NCBI RefSeq assembly: GCF_037975245.1
Contig: NC_092582.1
Span: 23,527,577-23,591,576 of the forward strand
Reading direction: 5' to 3'
Source of the DNA: Apostichopus japonicus
Lineage: Eukaryota; Echinodermata; Holothuroidea; Aspidochirotida; Stichopodidae
DNA length: 64,000 nucleotides
Positions within the stretch are counted from its first letter, which is position 1; each line of letters begins with the position of its first letter. The notes beneath the pieces were generated by a model, which saw nothing but the letters and a program-made list of their open reading frames with translations, was not told the DNA's origin and ran no database searches. Both the position numbers and the translations under genes were made by a program. Below, piece after piece: positions 48,051 through 59,483 of this stretch.

Positions 48051-48242
48051 CTACTGCTGGTACTCGGGCCCTTGTTGTGACTGCCTTTTTAGTCCAATGT
48101 TAATAACAGTCCGCAATCTTCCGTTGGCAGCTAATAAAACTCTTATCTTGATGAGAAACACATTTTAAGTGAAAAGCCTATTCTGATATCATTGTTCATC
48201 ACAACCTCACAGTGCTCAACTTTTTGCACAAATATACTGTTC

Positions 48243-48515
48243 CGGACAGTTGACGCACATTTTAATCTCTGTTTGTAGTAAAGAGTTGTTGTTTGTGTAG
48301 AATTGCGCATGACACAACTTTTGAACCGTACTGTAACATGCATGGACGTTTTTGATAAACCAGCAGCATATATAAGTGGCACATCGCCCCAGTGACACGC
48401 CTATATGGATAATATTTTGGACTGTTGACGCACCTGTTAGTCTCTGTTTTTGGTAAAGAGTTGTTGATTGTGTAATATTGCTTATATCACAATTTTGAAC
48501 CGTATTGTTTTATCT
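48243..48515. repeat. ~175-bp partial duplication
   Basis: GTTGACGCAC occurs at 48,249 and 48,424. Shared downstream segments include GTAAAGAGTTGTTG and TTTGAACCGTA. The second copy is shorter and diverged. Confidence 0.8.
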
Positions 48516-48724
48516 GTATTTTACTCTATTTTTATTTATTTTAACCCTGCATTATTGACGAGTATATGCGGAGGGCAATAGCGAGTAATTGCAGTAGCAT
48601 GCTTATTCAGTCTTACCATTGGGGCGCGGATGGGTGAAGTTAATTTTTTGATCTGTACACTTTGATGAAGACAATATACGAACCAAAATGCTAAGAAACG
48701 TAAACGCCGTAAACAGATAAAACA

Positions 48725-50215
48725 CAATTTGAATGTAGGCTCATTCAATTATAATATTATTTTGAAAACTCTAGTACCTTTATTGTGACACAATTTGAAT
48801 GTAGGCTCATTCAATTATAATATTATTTTGAAAACTCTAGTACCTTTATTGTGACACAATTTGAATGTAGGCTCATTCAATTATAATATTTTGTTGAAAA
48901 CTCTAGTACCTTAATTGTGACACAATTTGAATGTAGGCTCATTCAATTATAATATTACTTTGAAAACTCTAGTACCTTTATTGTGACACAATTTGAATGT
49001 AGGCTCATTCAATTATAATATTATTTTGAAAACTCTAGTACCTTTATTGTGACACAATTTGAATGTAGGCTCATTCAATTATAATATTATTTTGAAAACT
49101 CTAGTACCTTTATTGTGACACAATTTGAATGTAGGCTCATTCAATTATAATATTGTGTTGAAAACTCTAGTACCTTTATTGTGACACAATTTGAATGTAG
49201 GCTCATTCAATTATAATATTATTTTGAAAACTCTAGTACCTTTATTGTGACACAATTTGAATGTAGGCTCATTCAATTATAATATTTTGTTGAAAACTCT
49301 AGTACCTTAATTGTGACACAATTTGAATGTAGGCTCATTCAATTATAATATTACTTTGAAAACTCTAGTACCTTTATTGTGACACAATTTGAATGTAGGC
49401 TCATTCAATTATAATAATATTTTGAAAACTCTAGTACCTTTATTGTGACACAATTTGAATGTAGGCTCATTCAATTATAATATTATTTTGAAAACTCTAG
49501 TACCTTAATTGTGACACAATTTGAATGTAGGCTCATTCAATTATAATATTGTGTTGAAAACTCTAGTACCTTTATTGTGACACAATTTGAATGTAGGCTC
49601 ATTCAATTATAATATTTTGTTGAAAACTCTAGTACCTTAATTGTGACACAATTTGAATGTAGGCTCATTCAATTATAATATTATTTTGAAAACTCTAGTA
49701 CCTTTATTGTGACACAATTTGAATGTAGGCTCATTCAATTATAATCTTATTTTGAAAACTCTAGTACCTTTATTTTGACACAATTTGAATGTAGGCTCAT
49801 TCAATTATAATATTATTTTGAAAACTCTAGTACCTTTATTGTGACACAATTTGAATGTAGGCTCATTCAATTATAATATTATGTTGAAAACTCTAGTACC
49901 TTAATTGTGACACAATTTGAATGTAGGCTCATTCAATTATAATATTATTTTGAAAACTCTAGTACCTTAATTGTGACACAATTTGAATGTAGGCTCATTC
50001 AATTATAATATTATTTTGAAAACTCTAGTACCTTAATTGTGACACAATTTGAATGTAGGCTCATTCAATTATGATATTTTGTTGAAAACTCTAGTACCAT
50101 AACTGTGACACAATTTGAATGTAGCCTCATTCAATTGATAATATTATGTTGAAAACTATAATACCTTAACTGTGACACAATTTGAAGGAAGGCTCATTCA
50201 ATTAAAATATTATTA
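48725..50215. repeat. 66-bp satellite
   Basis: About 22 copies of a 66-bp unit: GTGACACAATTTGAATGTAG, GCTCATTCAATTATAATATT, then TTGAAAACTCTAGTACCTT. Spacing is 66 bp where checked (48,785, 48,851, 48,917). Internal units are nearly identical. The last two or three on the right are the most diverged, as expected for an array homogenised by unequal exchange. Not CRISPR: there are no variable spacers. Confidence 0.95.
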
Positions 50216-50217
50216 TT

Positions 50218-50535
50218 ATTTTTTTTTAAATTTTTTAAAGGAAGCGGAATCGCATAGAAAAATGGAAAAGTAACCCCCCAACAAACACGTTGAACAACGA
50301 GCCTACATGGGCGGGAAATACGCGGAATCGGCAGCTTTACAATTTTCTCATTAAATGTTAATGAAAAAGCAATCATTTTACTTGCCAGCCTTACCAGTAA
50401 AACATTTTTCTGACATTTTACTGGCCCGGGCCAACGGGCCAGTGGTAGTGTTGAGTTTTCGTGAAAATTTGATTTTTCTCTCAAAAATCTGATTTGTTTT
50501 AGGATATTCAGTCTGTTATTTTGGCATCTCTGCAT
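50218..50535 (-). repeat. Dispersed repeat, copy 2
   Basis: Inverse-oriented match to 14,780-15,090: GCGGGAAATACGCGGAATCG, AGCTTTACAATTTTCTCATT, TGAACAACGAGCCTACATGG. It directly abuts the 66-bp satellite. A 118-codon minus frame (50,194-50,550) falls within it but has no recognisable domain. Confidence 0.8.
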
Positions 50536-51755
50536 ACATAGTAATGGCACCCAATTTCATATCGCTGGATACCCTTGTTCTGTTCCGAGCTTCCCATAAG
50601 CTTAACAACAAATATCTGTGTTGCTTATAGATATCCAGTATTGTCTGTATTTTACTTATACTGGCACCGTGACATTTACCCGAAACTCGCGGAATCCAAC
50701 AGCCATAAAACAAAACTGTTCTGAGATGTATAGGTTAACGATAGAGATTCAGTGCATGACATCGAAGTTATAATGTTAATTTACTGGCAATGAAACGATA
50801 ACATATCGTATATCGAACAATGGGTAAAACTGCATGGTGGATGCTTTCTAGGCTGTGGCAGGTGTTTATGCCCGGGTGCCCTTCACTGATATCACTCTCC
50901 CGAAGATGAAGTAATTGTTAACCTTTAGGTTGCTCTGTCATCTTTTCAGCCGATGACTAAATAATACGATAGACTTGCACTGTTAGAAAGAAGTTGTACT
51001 TTTACGGTAGAATATCGGCAAGCCGACGTAAATTAAGAGCAGTTGGTGAAACACGATGTGACGTATTTTATCGGGCACATTCAAACCGCGATTTCACTTC
51101 TTTAGAACCCCGTTAGAGAACAACTGTTCTCCTGTAAATGTTTCCAACTGTCATCAGATTACTGATTGGCTTATACCTTTAAGTGCTATTTATTTCATAA
51201 ATCGGCAACCCGTTTGGTGTTAATGGATACCGCGACTGTTCAACGTGTAACACCTACTCATTAGACGATGTACATTTTATACAGGATGTAGTTGTGCAAG
51301 AGTCAACTATATATTTACCGACTTTGTGTATTTGAGAAAATAATGAAAAATGTCATTTTTTTATAGCACAAACAACATGTTTTCAAGCAATAAACATATC
51401 CTTTCCTTTCAATTGCAATAGTTCTCACAAACTACAAGATTAATTAGTCTAAGACACAATATGTGTATAATTAAACACCGAAATCACATTACGAGAATAT
51501 AACCAATACAATTTGGGTAACACCTTCACAGTGAATATGCAAATAGAACAGTTTCCCAATGCATGTTAATTCATTGAAAACGGCAATAAAGTGTAATTGT
51601 ACATTCACGCAAAGGTTAAATAATTGGTATCAAGTCATTATACCCACCGTTTCAGTTTATTCTTCATTAATGTTTCGCAATTAAAATGCATTCTCACTGT
51701 TATTCTGCGACCAATGTTGAATGTTAATTTTACAACATTGTGGTACCTTTTCTAA
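50536..51755. other. No gene recognised
   Basis: AT-rich DNA with no supported gene. Part may be decayed 3' sequence of the LINE to the right, but I see no motif. Confidence 0.45.
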
Positions 51756-51759
51756 CTTC

Positions 51760-53510
51760 AAGACACAGGTTTCGTTAATCTAACAGTGAATAATGTAAAG
51801 TTGTGAATTGTATGATATTCGAAAGATAGCATTTAAAACAGTCAAGGCCGAGAATATACCATAATAAGGAAGTTCATAAACAAATTTGGTGGTCCATTGT
51901 ATCGAACGCTTTCTACAAATCTAAAAAGACACCCACAGAAATCATCTTCTTAGCGATCAAAACATCCGTTAAAGCCAGCTCAGTTGAATGTCCTGTTCGG
52001 AAACCGTATTGTCCTTTGAACATAATACTATATGCTTACTAGCAAAACTGAATACGGTTATAAACTTTTCTTTCAAATATCTTGGAAAAACCTGATAAGA
52101 GATAAACTGGACGAAAATTGTCGCTACCTTCAGGGTCACCTTTTTATATATATATGTTGGAATGATTTTGGCTATTTTTGATTGGTCGGAAACGATACCA
52201 CTAGATAAAGATAAGTTGATATTGTAAGCAATTGCTTAACAATAAAAGGTATTACTTTTCTTTAGCATGAAAGGCTTTATATTATCAAAATCAGCAGATT
52301 TGTTCGGTTTCAAGCTAGACATAGCAAGTTTGTATACTTCACTTTCTTTAAAGGGCGTGAAGACTCGCGCAAAAAGAAACGTCTAATGCCGGTAATCTGA
52401 CCTATTTTCGAATGAGGTGTAACAGATGTGTTAGACAACACCATGGATCCCAGAAATACACACACATAGCTTGCTACCATCGGTAATTATACACTAGTGT
52501 ACAGTCAGTACAAACAGCTGCGGTCAATACCCACAGCACATTGTACAAACAATAAAGCGATGGACATCTCAGGTCCAGCTAAAGATAACAAGGTATCACG
52601 TTTCATTACTGTCTGCATTTTGTAGCGACACGAACAAAACGTCACTCGCAAGCAACGGAAAGTTAACTTTTTCAGATGACCGCACGCGGTTTGGGGCGAG
52701 TCTTCAATGCCTTTAAGGAGACATAACAGAGTCGAAGGATTAGCGTTCTTTAGATATTTGATCAGCAGTTGTACTGCTGTGAATATTGGCAGCAAATAAA
52801 GAACAAATGTTTACGAAGTGAATACATTTGCAATTTGTTTATCATCGTTAATTGAACTATTGCCAACTTTCAATGTATCAGGAATAGCATTTTTGTTATC
52901 TATTTGTGTTCTGTATACCATGTATAATTGACCATGTATATGTTTGGTATCATTCTTATTCGGTTATTGAACTTATCAGAAACATACCGCTTATTAGAAA
53001 TACGAATATTATCATTCAGCTTATTGCGATAACTAAGAAACTTACCAGAATTTGTTTTGTAGGACTCCTTAAAATGTTTTTAATAAGATTTATTTTACAT
53101 TTATTAATCGATTGTAAGATACCATATCGTTATCCATGGATGACGTTTGTTACGACGTTACGAATTACTGAGGAATACATCGTCATAAATCTTTTGAAAA
53201 ACTAAATTGAATTTATGATAAACATAATTCACATTGCTAACTGAATATATCATATTCCAATCAGAATTCTGGATGGCGTTAATGAAATGATCAGAAATGT
53301 TACTAGAATAACTTCTAGTAGCGTAACCGCTGTCCTCTTGTTAGATATAGGGAAGTGGTCACGTACATCTGTTATTAATATGCCAGGAGTGTAATTACTA
53401 ATAAGTCCACTGTTTGTAAATATATTGTCAATTAAAGAGGTAGAATTTCCACTAACACGAGTATAGGCATAGTAATTGTGGGGAAGAAGTTGTTGAAAAA
53501 TACAGTAAAC
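51760..53510 (-). pseudogene. Decayed LINE ORF2 (endonuclease and reverse transcriptase)
   Basis: Minus-strand translation with frame changes recovers a non-LTR retrotransposon. Near 53,505-53,340 is the C-terminal endonuclease region (NSTSLIDNIFTNS ... TDVRDHFPIS). From about 53,310 to 52,900 comes the linker, with INAIQNSDWNMIYSVSNVN, RNKRHPWIT and SYRNKLNDNIRISNKRY. Then, from about 52,365 to 51,760, the reverse transcriptase: SLKPNKSADFDNIKPF, SDQSKIAKIIP, NFRPVYLLSGFSKIFER, QYGFRTGHSTELALTDV, VGVFLDL-KAFDTMDH. Several stops and frameshifts disable it. The catalytic FADD-type region is not visible. The middle (52,450-52,900) is unclear. The motif style fits the CR1/Jockey group; the exact clade is not assigned. 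Confidence 0.85.
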
Positions 53511-54784
53511 TTAATCCATTCTTAACCCCCAGTCCGCCTTACTACTATACTGTAACCGTATTATCATGTCGATGTTGCGTCAAGTGAGTATCACGTGTCC
53601 CTTGGAAACGGAATAGATACTACGCATGATCAGGTTGATGAGCTATTGTTTACTTTACAGAGTATAGCGATTTGGACTCGATGGCATTTACTTCCCTGCA
53701 CTGATAGTCAGTCGGAACGTTCTACTCTTCTTAACAATTCTCTTAACAGATACGGACAATCGAAACAAAACCCATTTTGTTTTCTATGACATTCCTGCAG
53801 CTAGGGCCTATTCACTGTGAGCTTATGAAGGGATATTCATTATATAACCATTGTATTGTGGTGTGAAGTTTTTTAAATTCTTACCTGCAGGCTGTGCGTA
53901 CTACTCCAGCATAAGTGTTCTTTAAATTGACTACATATAACGAAAACGCATCCTGGTAAGGATATGTACCCTTTGTTGAGACATCAAGTATCTGTTTATA
54001 CGTCGGTAAATTAAACAGGATCCTTTTGCTTTTACGACGAGGGTAAAACGGATTTCGTAAAAATTGGGGTTTTGACCATATTGGATTCAAGTGAAGTGAT
54101 AATCAAGACATCTACAAGGTAATTACTTGTTAAACCTATTTTGTTTTGTGTTGTAAGTTTTCATTCTGACCACGGTCATGCAAGTTTCAAATATATAGGT
54201 AGGCCAGTACACCTGACACTAAGTGGAATAATACAACCAATCGGCTGTTCTTACTTGGAATGTTGAGTCTTGCTGTTTTATTCAAATATTAGCTTATTTA
54301 CTTCTTGAGTACTTAAGACGGTGTTTTGATCAATGTCTTGATGTTTCTCGATTATAAAATTCCATCACAATATCAAATAGCTGCCCTCAATGGCTTGAAG
54401 GCTATATTCGAGCACCCATTTCAAGTAAACGATTAACTTTGTGAAAAATAATATTAAACTGTCTGGAAAAGTTGAGAAATGAATCAAATCAATTAGGTCT
54501 ATAATCATTCAGGACTCCATGCAAAGTTAGTAACGAAAGGTGTGTTATTTCGATAAATTAAAAATTTACTTTTGATCTACAAGCAGTAGTTTTGGTAAAG
54601 AGTTGACCATGCATGCGCAGAATAGCTGTCATATAACGCACATTAAGTCCACTACTCACAAGTAACACAAACGCGTATGGCAGCGAGAATTATGTTCATA
54701 AAATTAGCAGGACGGTGTAACACTTATATCGGAAAAAGGAAAAATTTTCCATGTTGAAACACCATATCAATATCATGTCGCTAT
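53511..54784. other. No gene recognised
   Basis: AT-rich DNA; might include the decayed 5' part of the LINE but no motif is visible. Confidence 0.45.
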
Positions 54785-54792
54785 ATCGAGAT

Positions 54793-55454
54793 CAAGGGCG
54801 GCGGAACCGGGGGGGGGGGGGCACAGGGGGCACGTGCCCCCCACTTTTCCTCAGGTTAAAAATGTGCCCTTTTTCTACATAAAAATTGAGGTGTCTCAAG
54901 TTAGCAAGAGGCCAGGGAACCAGAATGAACACTCGGGAAAAGCCGTTTCCAGCCATCTGAGGGGTTTGTAAAACCAAAAATTTTCTTGTACGCTCCGCGC
55001 CAACCGATGGTGGCGCTCCGCTCAGATAGTCGTGCATACAACTTTGCAAATCCTGGCTACGCCCCCGACTTTTAATGAATTTCTGTGGGTCAAACTCAAA
55101 ACTATTTCGAATGGAAAAAAATTTGTTAAGATATTGACAAGAAATAAACTCTAATTCGGAAGATTCCTACATTAGCAACTAGCATAATTTCACCTCATTT
55201 TGTCTCAAAAGAAAACTAATTGTTCCTTGTTTCCCAATTTGGCACATTGGATATTGCAGTGCTAGTATGCATATTTTCCTTGAAGGGGGGGGGGGGAATG
55301 ATGGAGTGATGTGTATACGCAAATAAGATAATACAACAAGAGTTATAAAGGGTACTGAATATAAGGCTGCATCACTCCTATCGAATTTCTGCAAAGTGCC
55401 CTTTGATGTCGGTGCCCCCCCCCCCCCAGATTAAAAGTGCTTCCGTCGCCCTTG
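54793..55454. mobile_element. hAT-type element, TSD atcgagat
   Basis: This 662-bp element has ends CAAGGGCGGCGGAACC and (reverse complement of right) CAAGGGCGACGGAAGC. A perfect 8-bp duplication ATCGAGAT lies at 54,785-54,792 and 55,455-55,462. Left G run at 54,811-54,821; C run near the right end. It shares GTACGCTCCGCGCCAAC and GGTGGCGCTCCGCT with the nested element at 37,737-38,421. CTGGCTACGCCCCC at 55,052-55,065 looks like the end of a related element, so this copy may be composite. The minus frame at 54,792-55,049 is repeat-derived, not a gene. Confidence 0.9.
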
Positions 55455-55462
55455 ATCGAGAT

Positions 55463-56125
55463 ATGTTTGAATATAATTAGACAAATCACATCCACGTCAC
55501 TAGTTATAAATAAAGATATTTCCATATCATATTCCATTTAAAGTGATATTTCGGTGGAAGAAATTGTAACATTTGTATTGAAAAGAAAAACATTCCATAC
55601 TGCTAGTTGAAACTCCATCTCAATATATTGTCCCTAATATGAGATCTGGTTGATTGAATGTATTTTTTTTTTTAACTGGCCTAACCTCAACTACTCCAGA
55701 AAAGCAGCTGTTCTTACAAAGCTATACTTTCCCATTGTAATAGTTTATTTTATATGTGACATCACTTGAATTAAAGACATTTATAATCCACTGTAATTGG
55801 AAAAGATTCATTCATTACTTTTAATGAAAATCTTCATATCTCTAAAGATATCTTCAACCCTTTCAAATTGTACCTAAGGAAATAGGGGTTTGACTGTTTA
55901 GTTTATAAACTGAATGGTGGAATGTAGGGGCGCAGTTTGTTTTACAACCTTCATTATACCTTTTATTGACAGAAAGTAAAACTGATTGTACAAAACGTTT
56001 GACATAAAATAAACAAGCAACTCTGCCTGTAGATTAGCAGCAGGGCTTTAATGCAATAATTTGTGTCATAAATTTAAGACACAACTCTTATTGTCGTTTC
56101 ATATTCTTAGCAAAAGGGTAAACTG
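55463..56125. other. No gene recognised
   Basis: AT-rich DNA with no supported feature. Confidence 0.5.
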
Positions 56126-56130
56126 TATGG

Positions 56131-56545
56131 AACGCCAAAACCGACAAAAATGCATACATTTTGTTATGTAAACCTAAGTCATTATGTGAACACAAAGTTA
56201 TCGCCACATAATGACCAAGAACAATTTTAGTCATTAGGTGGCACTTATAGCACCTCCACATAATGACCAAGAACAATTTATTTATCATGCGATCCTAACA
56301 CTGCCACATAATGACCGCCAACACCGACAATATTCACAAGTCATTAGGTGGATATCTCGCATGTCGCCACATAAGGACTAACGCAGATCGTTAGTCCTTA
56401 TGTGACGATTCGAGTATCCACATAAGAACCAACGAACTGCGTTACTCCTGATGTGGCGATATGAGAGTATCCACATTATGACCAACGAACTGCGTTAGTC
56501 CTTATGTGGCGATACGCGAGTATCCACGTAAGGCGCCTAAACCGA
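56131..56545. repeat. Array of CCACATAATGACC hairpins
   Basis: Alternating CCACATAATGACC and GTCATTAGGTGG-type motifs give at least five inverted-repeat pairs in about 330 bp: 56,179-56,215, 56,204-56,241, 56,304-56,351, 56,368-56,404, 56,418-56,456 and 56,471-56,509. The best is a 16-bp perfect stem with a 5-base loop (CACATAAGGACTAACG, loop CAGAT). The last three form a tandem with a period near 52 bp. CCAAAACCGACA-type sequences occur directly repeated at about 56,131, 56,316 and 56,536. Confidence 0.88.
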
Positions 56546-58523
56546 CACGCTTTCTTGCATCGCCCCACCGCATGAGAAATGATCAACTAATTTATTTGCA
56601 ACGCCTTCGCATCATTCAACCTCATGGGCTCAACAAACAGACAGGACATGACTAACTTTTCTTCTGTTCCCCTCCTTCTCCCCTTGTTCCCCTCCCCCCC
56701 CCCCCTCACCATCACTCCTCTTCTCATAGCTCTCTTCCACCATTTTTCTTTCACCACATAGGCCTAACAGTAGGCATAGGCCTTACCTCCAAACAATATT
56801 GAATACCATCACGTTCACATCCCCTTTCTTCAAGCCACGGCGAAACTAACATGTTTTAAGATTCAAACGACAAGAACTCGTTCTTGGAGGGCAAACGAGT
56901 AAAAAAAGGCGTAAATACAAATATTTCTGAATTCGAAAAAGAAGCATACTGATTGGTTGATCCTTCACTCCAAGAAAAAGTGAGCGTCCTTAGCATTTGA
57001 TTGGCTCATTTGGTCGCTCCTTTGTAAAGAGTGAATATTAAGTATCCTACTTCGGCTTCGAAATACGAAGATAACTGCCGTCTAATGGAGTGAATATCTG
57101 CTCCTTTGTATTTAGAGTGTATTAATACCAATTCATTATGTTACCCAAAACGAATTCCTGTACATTTTTGATTCGCACTACGTGCAGTAGGTAATAAATT
57201 AACTCGAGTGATGAGTGATAACAAGGTATTGCTCTAGACTAATATGTGATAGTACTTCACGTCTGCAATAAACGGTCCTACAAAGTCAAATATATACAAC
57301 CACAACCAAAACGCTGTAAATTTGAAAGGAGGAACAAACCAAAAGATTCATGATCTATGTGATACAACTTCCCCAAACAAACCAATTATAATCTTTTCCA
57401 ACTGCTGGGAGATGTAATGATTCTTCACATGCAAGGCTGAAGACTCGATCAAGTCTAAATATGATATCATCAATTAGCCACATGTGTTTTGATGTTTTAT
57501 GATTATCCTTATTTGTTTGCAATGTTTGATTCTATGATGGAGATAAGTGTTGCAAATGCTTGGATACAAAATATTGCAGCTGGTTATTACATGACATAAT
57601 GATGTATAGCATTGCTTCAGGGTCAAACTCAACATTCCATCTGGAAGATATAAAATCAAGAAAAAGTAAAAGAGAACCCAGACACGACCGCTTGACTTGA
57701 ATATCTCCCAAACGCAACAGTATGTTTCCCAGCTGTTATAGGGGGAGTTGTTCTTTTCAAGAGATCTAGTCAAAGATATATGGTTGGATTTGTGTCTCAT
57801 CTGTAACGATATACTATAGATTACCGTAGCGTCCAATCCATAACATTTCACTCCCAAGACCACATGTCATGCCGTCGAGTCGATGAAGATTGATATGGGT
57901 GTGAATGATTTTTTTCTTAGCAACGTTGATACCGCAGTAACCCTCGCAAACCAGTGATTGATGTTACAATGAGTTCGCACGATTTGCAGGACAAGCGGAA
58001 TTCAGGATCTCTATGGCAACACTTCATTGAACACGGATTACCTGTATCCGTGTAGAGTTGGGGGGGGGTGGTGGTTGCGGCTCCCCCTCTTTGATCTTTT
58101 CCCTCACGTTTTCAACCAGTGAAGCATTCCACGCCAGTCCTAAATATTATTCAACTGAATCTTTAGTAACAGTAGTACGAGGCAATCAAATGATCGTTTA
58201 ATTTTCGATCTGCTTTAATATTCCTTGAAATTTTGACGTGACAATTCCATGAATTTCTGATATTCGTTTTTGAAAAAAAAGAAGATAATATTTGAACATA
58301 ACACAATTGGAAGTCTCAATATCTCATATCTTCCACCATAGCATCTACGAATAAGAATTCTCCCGGTGAAGGCGACCGCACCGAAGCTCTGTGCAGTGAC
58401 AGCTCCCTGTAAGCCTTCTCCGCTGAACTGATATATAGTATAGACCGAATGTCCTTATTATGTATATCAATTGACATATTTACAATTGATGAAGGAACTG
58501 AAAAAAAACTTTCAAAATGTCGT
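56546..58523. other. No gene recognised
   Basis: No gene is supported. A C-rich tract lies at 56,692-56,704 and a G tract at 58,061-58,069. The 129-codon minus frame at 57,474-57,863 has no recognisable domain. TTCGGCTTCGAAATACGAAG near 57,052-57,071 is a small imperfect palindrome. Confidence 0.45.
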
Positions 58524-58839
58524 TAGAGGCTGCAGCTTCTCATCTCCACACTGTGTGTTGCGAGTCTATAGAGGCTGCAGCTTCTCATCTCCACACTGTG
58601 TGTTGCGAGTCTATAGAGGCTGCAGCTTCTCATCTCCACACTGTGTGTTGCGAGTCTATAGTGGCTGCAGCTTCTCATCTCCACACTGTGTGTTGCGAGT
58701 CTATAGAGGCTGCAGCTTCTCATCTCCACACTGTGTGTTGCGAGTCTATAGAGGCTGCAGCTTCTCATCTCCACACTGTGTGTTGCGAGTCTATAGAGGC
58801 TGCAGCTTCTCATCTCCACACTGTGTGTTGCGAGTCTAT
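58524..58839. repeat. 45-bp minisatellite, seven copies
   Basis: Seven near-identical 45-bp units read GAGGCTGCAGCTTCTCATCT, CCACACTGTGTGTTGCGAGT and CTATA. Because 45 is a multiple of three and the unit lacks stops in three frames, long frames (142 and 119 codons on +, 98 on -) appear. Their 15-residue periodicity and lack of non-repeat sequence argue against coding. The array lies about 0.5 kb upstream of the first SLC6 exon seen. Confidence 0.93.
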
Positions 58840-59340
58840 ATGTGGTTCACTCTCTCGTTTTTCACTCTTGTTTTGATTCACGTGTGCCACTGTACATAAC
58901 GTAACTGCAGGTCTGATACCTTATTTACAGAGCCGTACGTCTACACATGGGAGGGGAAGGTGTTGCAGGGTATCATGGCCCAGCAAATTTTAAAGCAGGG
59001 TTGGTGCCGCAACATGGGAACATTTCAGCATCACTCAAAACTGATCTGACCCATCCCCTCTCAAGTCCCCCTCCCCCCTAATCTCAAATGTGTGCATCGT
59101 AACGTTTTAATTTTGGAACTAATTGTAGGCCTGTTCTCGAACAATTAGTCTATTCATACAGAATACGAAGATACATTTAATCAATATACTCACCGATATA
59201 TATATATATAGGGCACGAAGTCGAGGGATGTAAGCCAACGACACAACATGGTTCATCAAAGAGCTGTAATCTGTCACACAACTCCCTGGCTCGTGCGACC
59301 AACTCATCTCTTTCTATATATACTTTTCTTTTCTCTGTAG
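58840..59340. other. Upstream region of the SLC6 gene
   Basis: No upstream exon is recognised. The sequence ends at a good splice acceptor (TTTTCTTTTCTCTGTAG at 59,324-59,340), so this region is probably intronic and the true transcription start lies further left or is hidden here. Confidence 0.5.
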
Positions 59341-59483
59341 ATTTATCACAATGGCAGAACCAAGTACATACGAGCGTGGAACGTGGAGTCATAAGGCTGA
59401 CTTCATACTGTCAATGTTAGGTTACTGTGTTGGGCTTGGAAATGTTTGGAGATTCCCCTATTTGACCTATGACACAGGTGGTG
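59341..59483 (+). CDS. SLC6-family transporter, exon with start codon (TM1)
   Basis: After a pyrimidine-rich acceptor, the ATG at 59,351 has A at -3 and G at +4, a good initiation context. Residues 1-44 hold [14 protein letters not shown] and transmembrane helix 1 with [15 protein letters not shown], the SLC6 signature that lines the Na+ and substrate sites. The residue equivalent to the monoamine-transporter aspartate is Gly28, pointing to amino-acid-type substrates rather than monoamines (inference). The exon ends G then GTAAGT (59,484), phase 1, at the conserved GGG-AF junction. The N-terminus of only 8 residues before RGTW is short; an upstream coding exon cannot be excluded because the exon has no in-frame stop before the ATG. 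Confidence 0.9.

Noticed and set aside
48725-50215. CRISPR-like array
   Set aside because: The whole 66-bp unit repeats, with no unique spacers, in a eukaryotic setting; it is a satellite.
54792-55049. Minus frame similar to one at 38,154-38,396 (shared SGAPPSVGAERTRKF)
   Set aside because: The shared peptide is a translation of palindromic DNA common to hAT elements, not a conserved protein.
57474-57863. 129-codon minus frame
   Set aside because: No recognisable motif; judged chance.
58471-58899. 142-codon + frame with a 15-residue repeat
   Set aside because: The 45-bp minisatellite is open in several frames on both strands simply because its unit is a stop-free multiple of three.
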